NCBI GenBank assembly: GCA_964498065.1
Contig: CAZCFZ010000082.1
Location: 1-16,883, forward strand
Source: FEN-1297 sp964498065
GTDB taxonomy: Bacteria > Bacteroidota > Ignavibacteria > Ignavibacteriales > Ignavibacteriaceae
Direction of reading: 5' to 3'
Length of the DNA: 16,883 nucleotides
The notes under the pieces are model-generated. The model searched no databases. It was not told the origin of the DNA and saw nothing but the letters and a program-made list of their open reading frames with translations. How positions within the stretch are numbered: the stretch's first letter is position 1; the number at the start of each line of letters is the position of its first letter. Of the stretch, positions 15,582 through 16,883 are shown one piece after another. Both the position numbers and the translations under genes were made by a program.

Positions 15582-16883
15582 TTACGAACTATTGGCTATT
15601 TTCCTGAAATGGAAGCCGTAAATAGTAAAAAGTATCGCTAATGAAAAAAGCTGCGGCTTTCGGAATAGCGACCAGATAAATAACTTCCAATAATAAATCC
15701 TTTCTTCGCCGATTACACCTAATTTTATTATAGATTTAAACAATGCCAGCACGTAATTAGGATTAAGATGAAATACTTTTTTCTTCTTCGGTTCAAAATC
15801 TTTCATGAAACGCATTACACGCTCATAATAATATTTAGGAGAGTAAATGGTGCTTAAAATTTTCTTATATCCATCCATAAGTACTTTGGGATTCATTTGC
15901 GGTATAAAATTTATTGAAAAGTCGGTATTATTCCCGGAAAAATCGTTTAACAATCTTCCTTCATTAATCAGTCTTTTCTGAAGCTTCGTTCCTTGAGGCG
16001 CATTTAAAAGCCCAACCATAGCTGTTACAATTCCGCTCTCCTGGATAAAGTTTGTAAGCTTATCAAAGATTGTGGGCGGATCATTATCAAACCCGACAAT
16101 AAAACCTCCCTGAACTTCCAGACCCGATTCTTGAATTTTCCTTACGCTGGAAATAAGATCACGGTTCCTATTCTGAATTTTATTGCACTCAATCAGGCTC
16201 TCTTCGTTCGGTGTTTCGATACCGATGAAGACGGCTTCAAATCCGGCTTTAACCATTAGCTGCATAAGTTTATCATCATCGGCAAGATTAATTGATACCT
16301 CCGTGTTAAAATAAAACGGACTTTTTCTTTTTTTATTCCACTCCTCAATAGCCGGTAAAATTTCTTTTTTTAATTTTGCTTTGTTGCCGATAAAATTATC
16401 ATCAACAAAGAAAACCGGCCCTTTCCAGCCGCCAAAATATAATGCGTCCAATTCGGCAATTACTTGATCTTTTGTTTTAGTTCGGGGTTTTCTTCCATAT
16501 AGGACTGTAATATCGCAGAAGTCACAATCAAAAGGACAGCCGCGTGAATATTGGACATTCATTGAAGTGTAATTATTCATTGATATAAGATCCCAAAGAG
16601 GTAGCGGCGTTGTTGTAATCTCCGCCCAATCTTCCGAAGTGTATTTTTGTTTTGCTTTTCCTTCGCTCAAATCGCTGAGAAATTGAGGTAGAGTAATTTC
16701 GGCTTCATCAAGAACCAGGTGATCAATGTTTTGGTAATTTTCCGGAATGCTTGTAAACAAAGGTCCGCCGGCTACAATTTTTGCGTTTAACTTTTTGCAT
16801 CTTTCGATTACTTCATTTGCGGATTCACTTTGGATAGACATTGCACTGATAAAAACAAAATCTGCCCAAAGAATATCATCGTC
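15582..16883 (-). CDS. B12-binding-domain radical SAM protein (DUF4070 type), N-terminus outside the window
   Basis: The frame stays open to the last base, and the residues DDDILWADFVFISA precede the first internal Met (16841) in a way that fits the family. That Met is therefore not the start, and the gene continues off the right edge. The end of a cobalamin-binding domain is visible (ISAMSIQSESANEVIERC, AGGPLFTS). A radical SAM core follows with CPFDCDFCD, whose three Cys ligate the 4Fe-4S cluster (residues 102, 106 and 109 counted from that Met). The C-terminal part (from about KVLMDGYKKILSTIYSP) looks like DUF4070. Relatives include hopanoid methylases and other B12-dependent enzymes, mostly uncharacterised. 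It is the first visible gene of the efflux operon, 19 bases before macA. Whether it makes or modifies the pump's substrate is an inference. The specific reaction cannot be assigned. Confidence 0.9.
   Translation of the reverse strand, partial: DDDILWADFVFISAMSIQSESANEVIERCKKLNAKIVAGGPLFTSIPENYQNIDHLVLDEAEITLPQFLSDLSEGKAKQKYTSEDWAEITTTPLPLWDLISMNNYTSMNVQYSRGCPFDCDFCDITVLYGRKPRTKTKDQVIAELDALYFGGWKGPVFFVDDNFIGNKAKLKKEILPAIEEWNKKRKSPFYFNTEVSINLADDDKLMQLMVKAGFEAVFIGIETPNEESLIECNKIQNRNRDLISSVRKIQESGLEVQGGFIVGFDNDPPTIFDKLTNFIQESGIVTAMVGLLNAPQGTKLQKRLINEGRLLNDFSGNNTDFSINFIPQMNPKVLMDGYKKILSTIYSPKYYYERVMRFMKDFEPKKKKVFHLNPNYVLALFKSIIKLGVIGEERIYYWKLFIWSLFRKPQLFSLAILFTIYGFHFRKIANSS

Noticed and set aside
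15582..16841. Start of the radical SAM gene at the Met at 16841.
   Set aside because: The frame continues upstream to the window edge and encodes family-like residues (LWADFVFISA), so this Met is internal to the cobalamin-binding domain.

Overview
The window looks like a piece of chromosome from a moderately AT-rich Gram-negative bacterium, most probably in the Bacteroidota/Ignavibacteriota neighbourhood. This is an inference from the AT-rich spacers, the style of the MacA-MacB genes, the DUF4070-type radical SAM protein and a GTCATTCCGAACTTG-type dispersed palindrome. No rRNA or other marker gene is present, so the placement is tentative. Every convincing gene lies on the minus strand, so the window reads from right to left.

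Right part (16883 to 12302): a tight four-gene run. It starts with a B12-binding radical SAM protein (cut by the window edge), followed by a MacA-like periplasmic adaptor, a MacB/LolD-type ABC ATPase and a MacB-type permease. Spacings are 2 to 19 bases, so this is one operon for a tripartite efflux or export pump. Its outer-membrane channel is not in the window. Next comes a small TerB-like gene (12182 to 11769) that has a good ribosome binding site but an in-frame TGA at codon 14, so it is probably broken.

Central part (11508 to 2791): one 2905-codon gene for a cyclic beta-1,2-glucan synthase (NdvB/ChvB/Cgs family). It has a membrane-bound GT84 domain, a glycoamylase-like domain and a GH94 phosphorylase-like domain. 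An SPFH/prohibitin-like membrane protein follows (2608 to 1718).

Left part (1717 to 1): two short, related two-helix membrane proteins (1227-1006 and 465-238), the second of which sits 31 bases before a phosphoglucomutase gene (pgm) cut by the left edge. The spacers hold a nested palindromic repeat (1497-1683) and a possible scrap of a response-regulator gene (about 862-960).

The most interesting signal is a conserved element of about 42 bp present four times (651-692, 1307-1348, 2680-2721, 11641-11680). Each copy lies upstream of, and in the same orientation to, a different transcription unit: small protein 1 plus pgm, small protein 2, the SPFH gene, and ndvB. It contains two AAAGGGA half-sites spaced one helical turn apart (11 bp, 10 bp in one copy). 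It is absent from the visible spacers of the efflux and TerB-like genes. The simplest reading is an undescribed envelope or osmotic regulon that links glucose-1-phosphate supply (Pgm), cyclic glucan synthesis (NdvB), an SPFH scaffold and two small membrane proteins.
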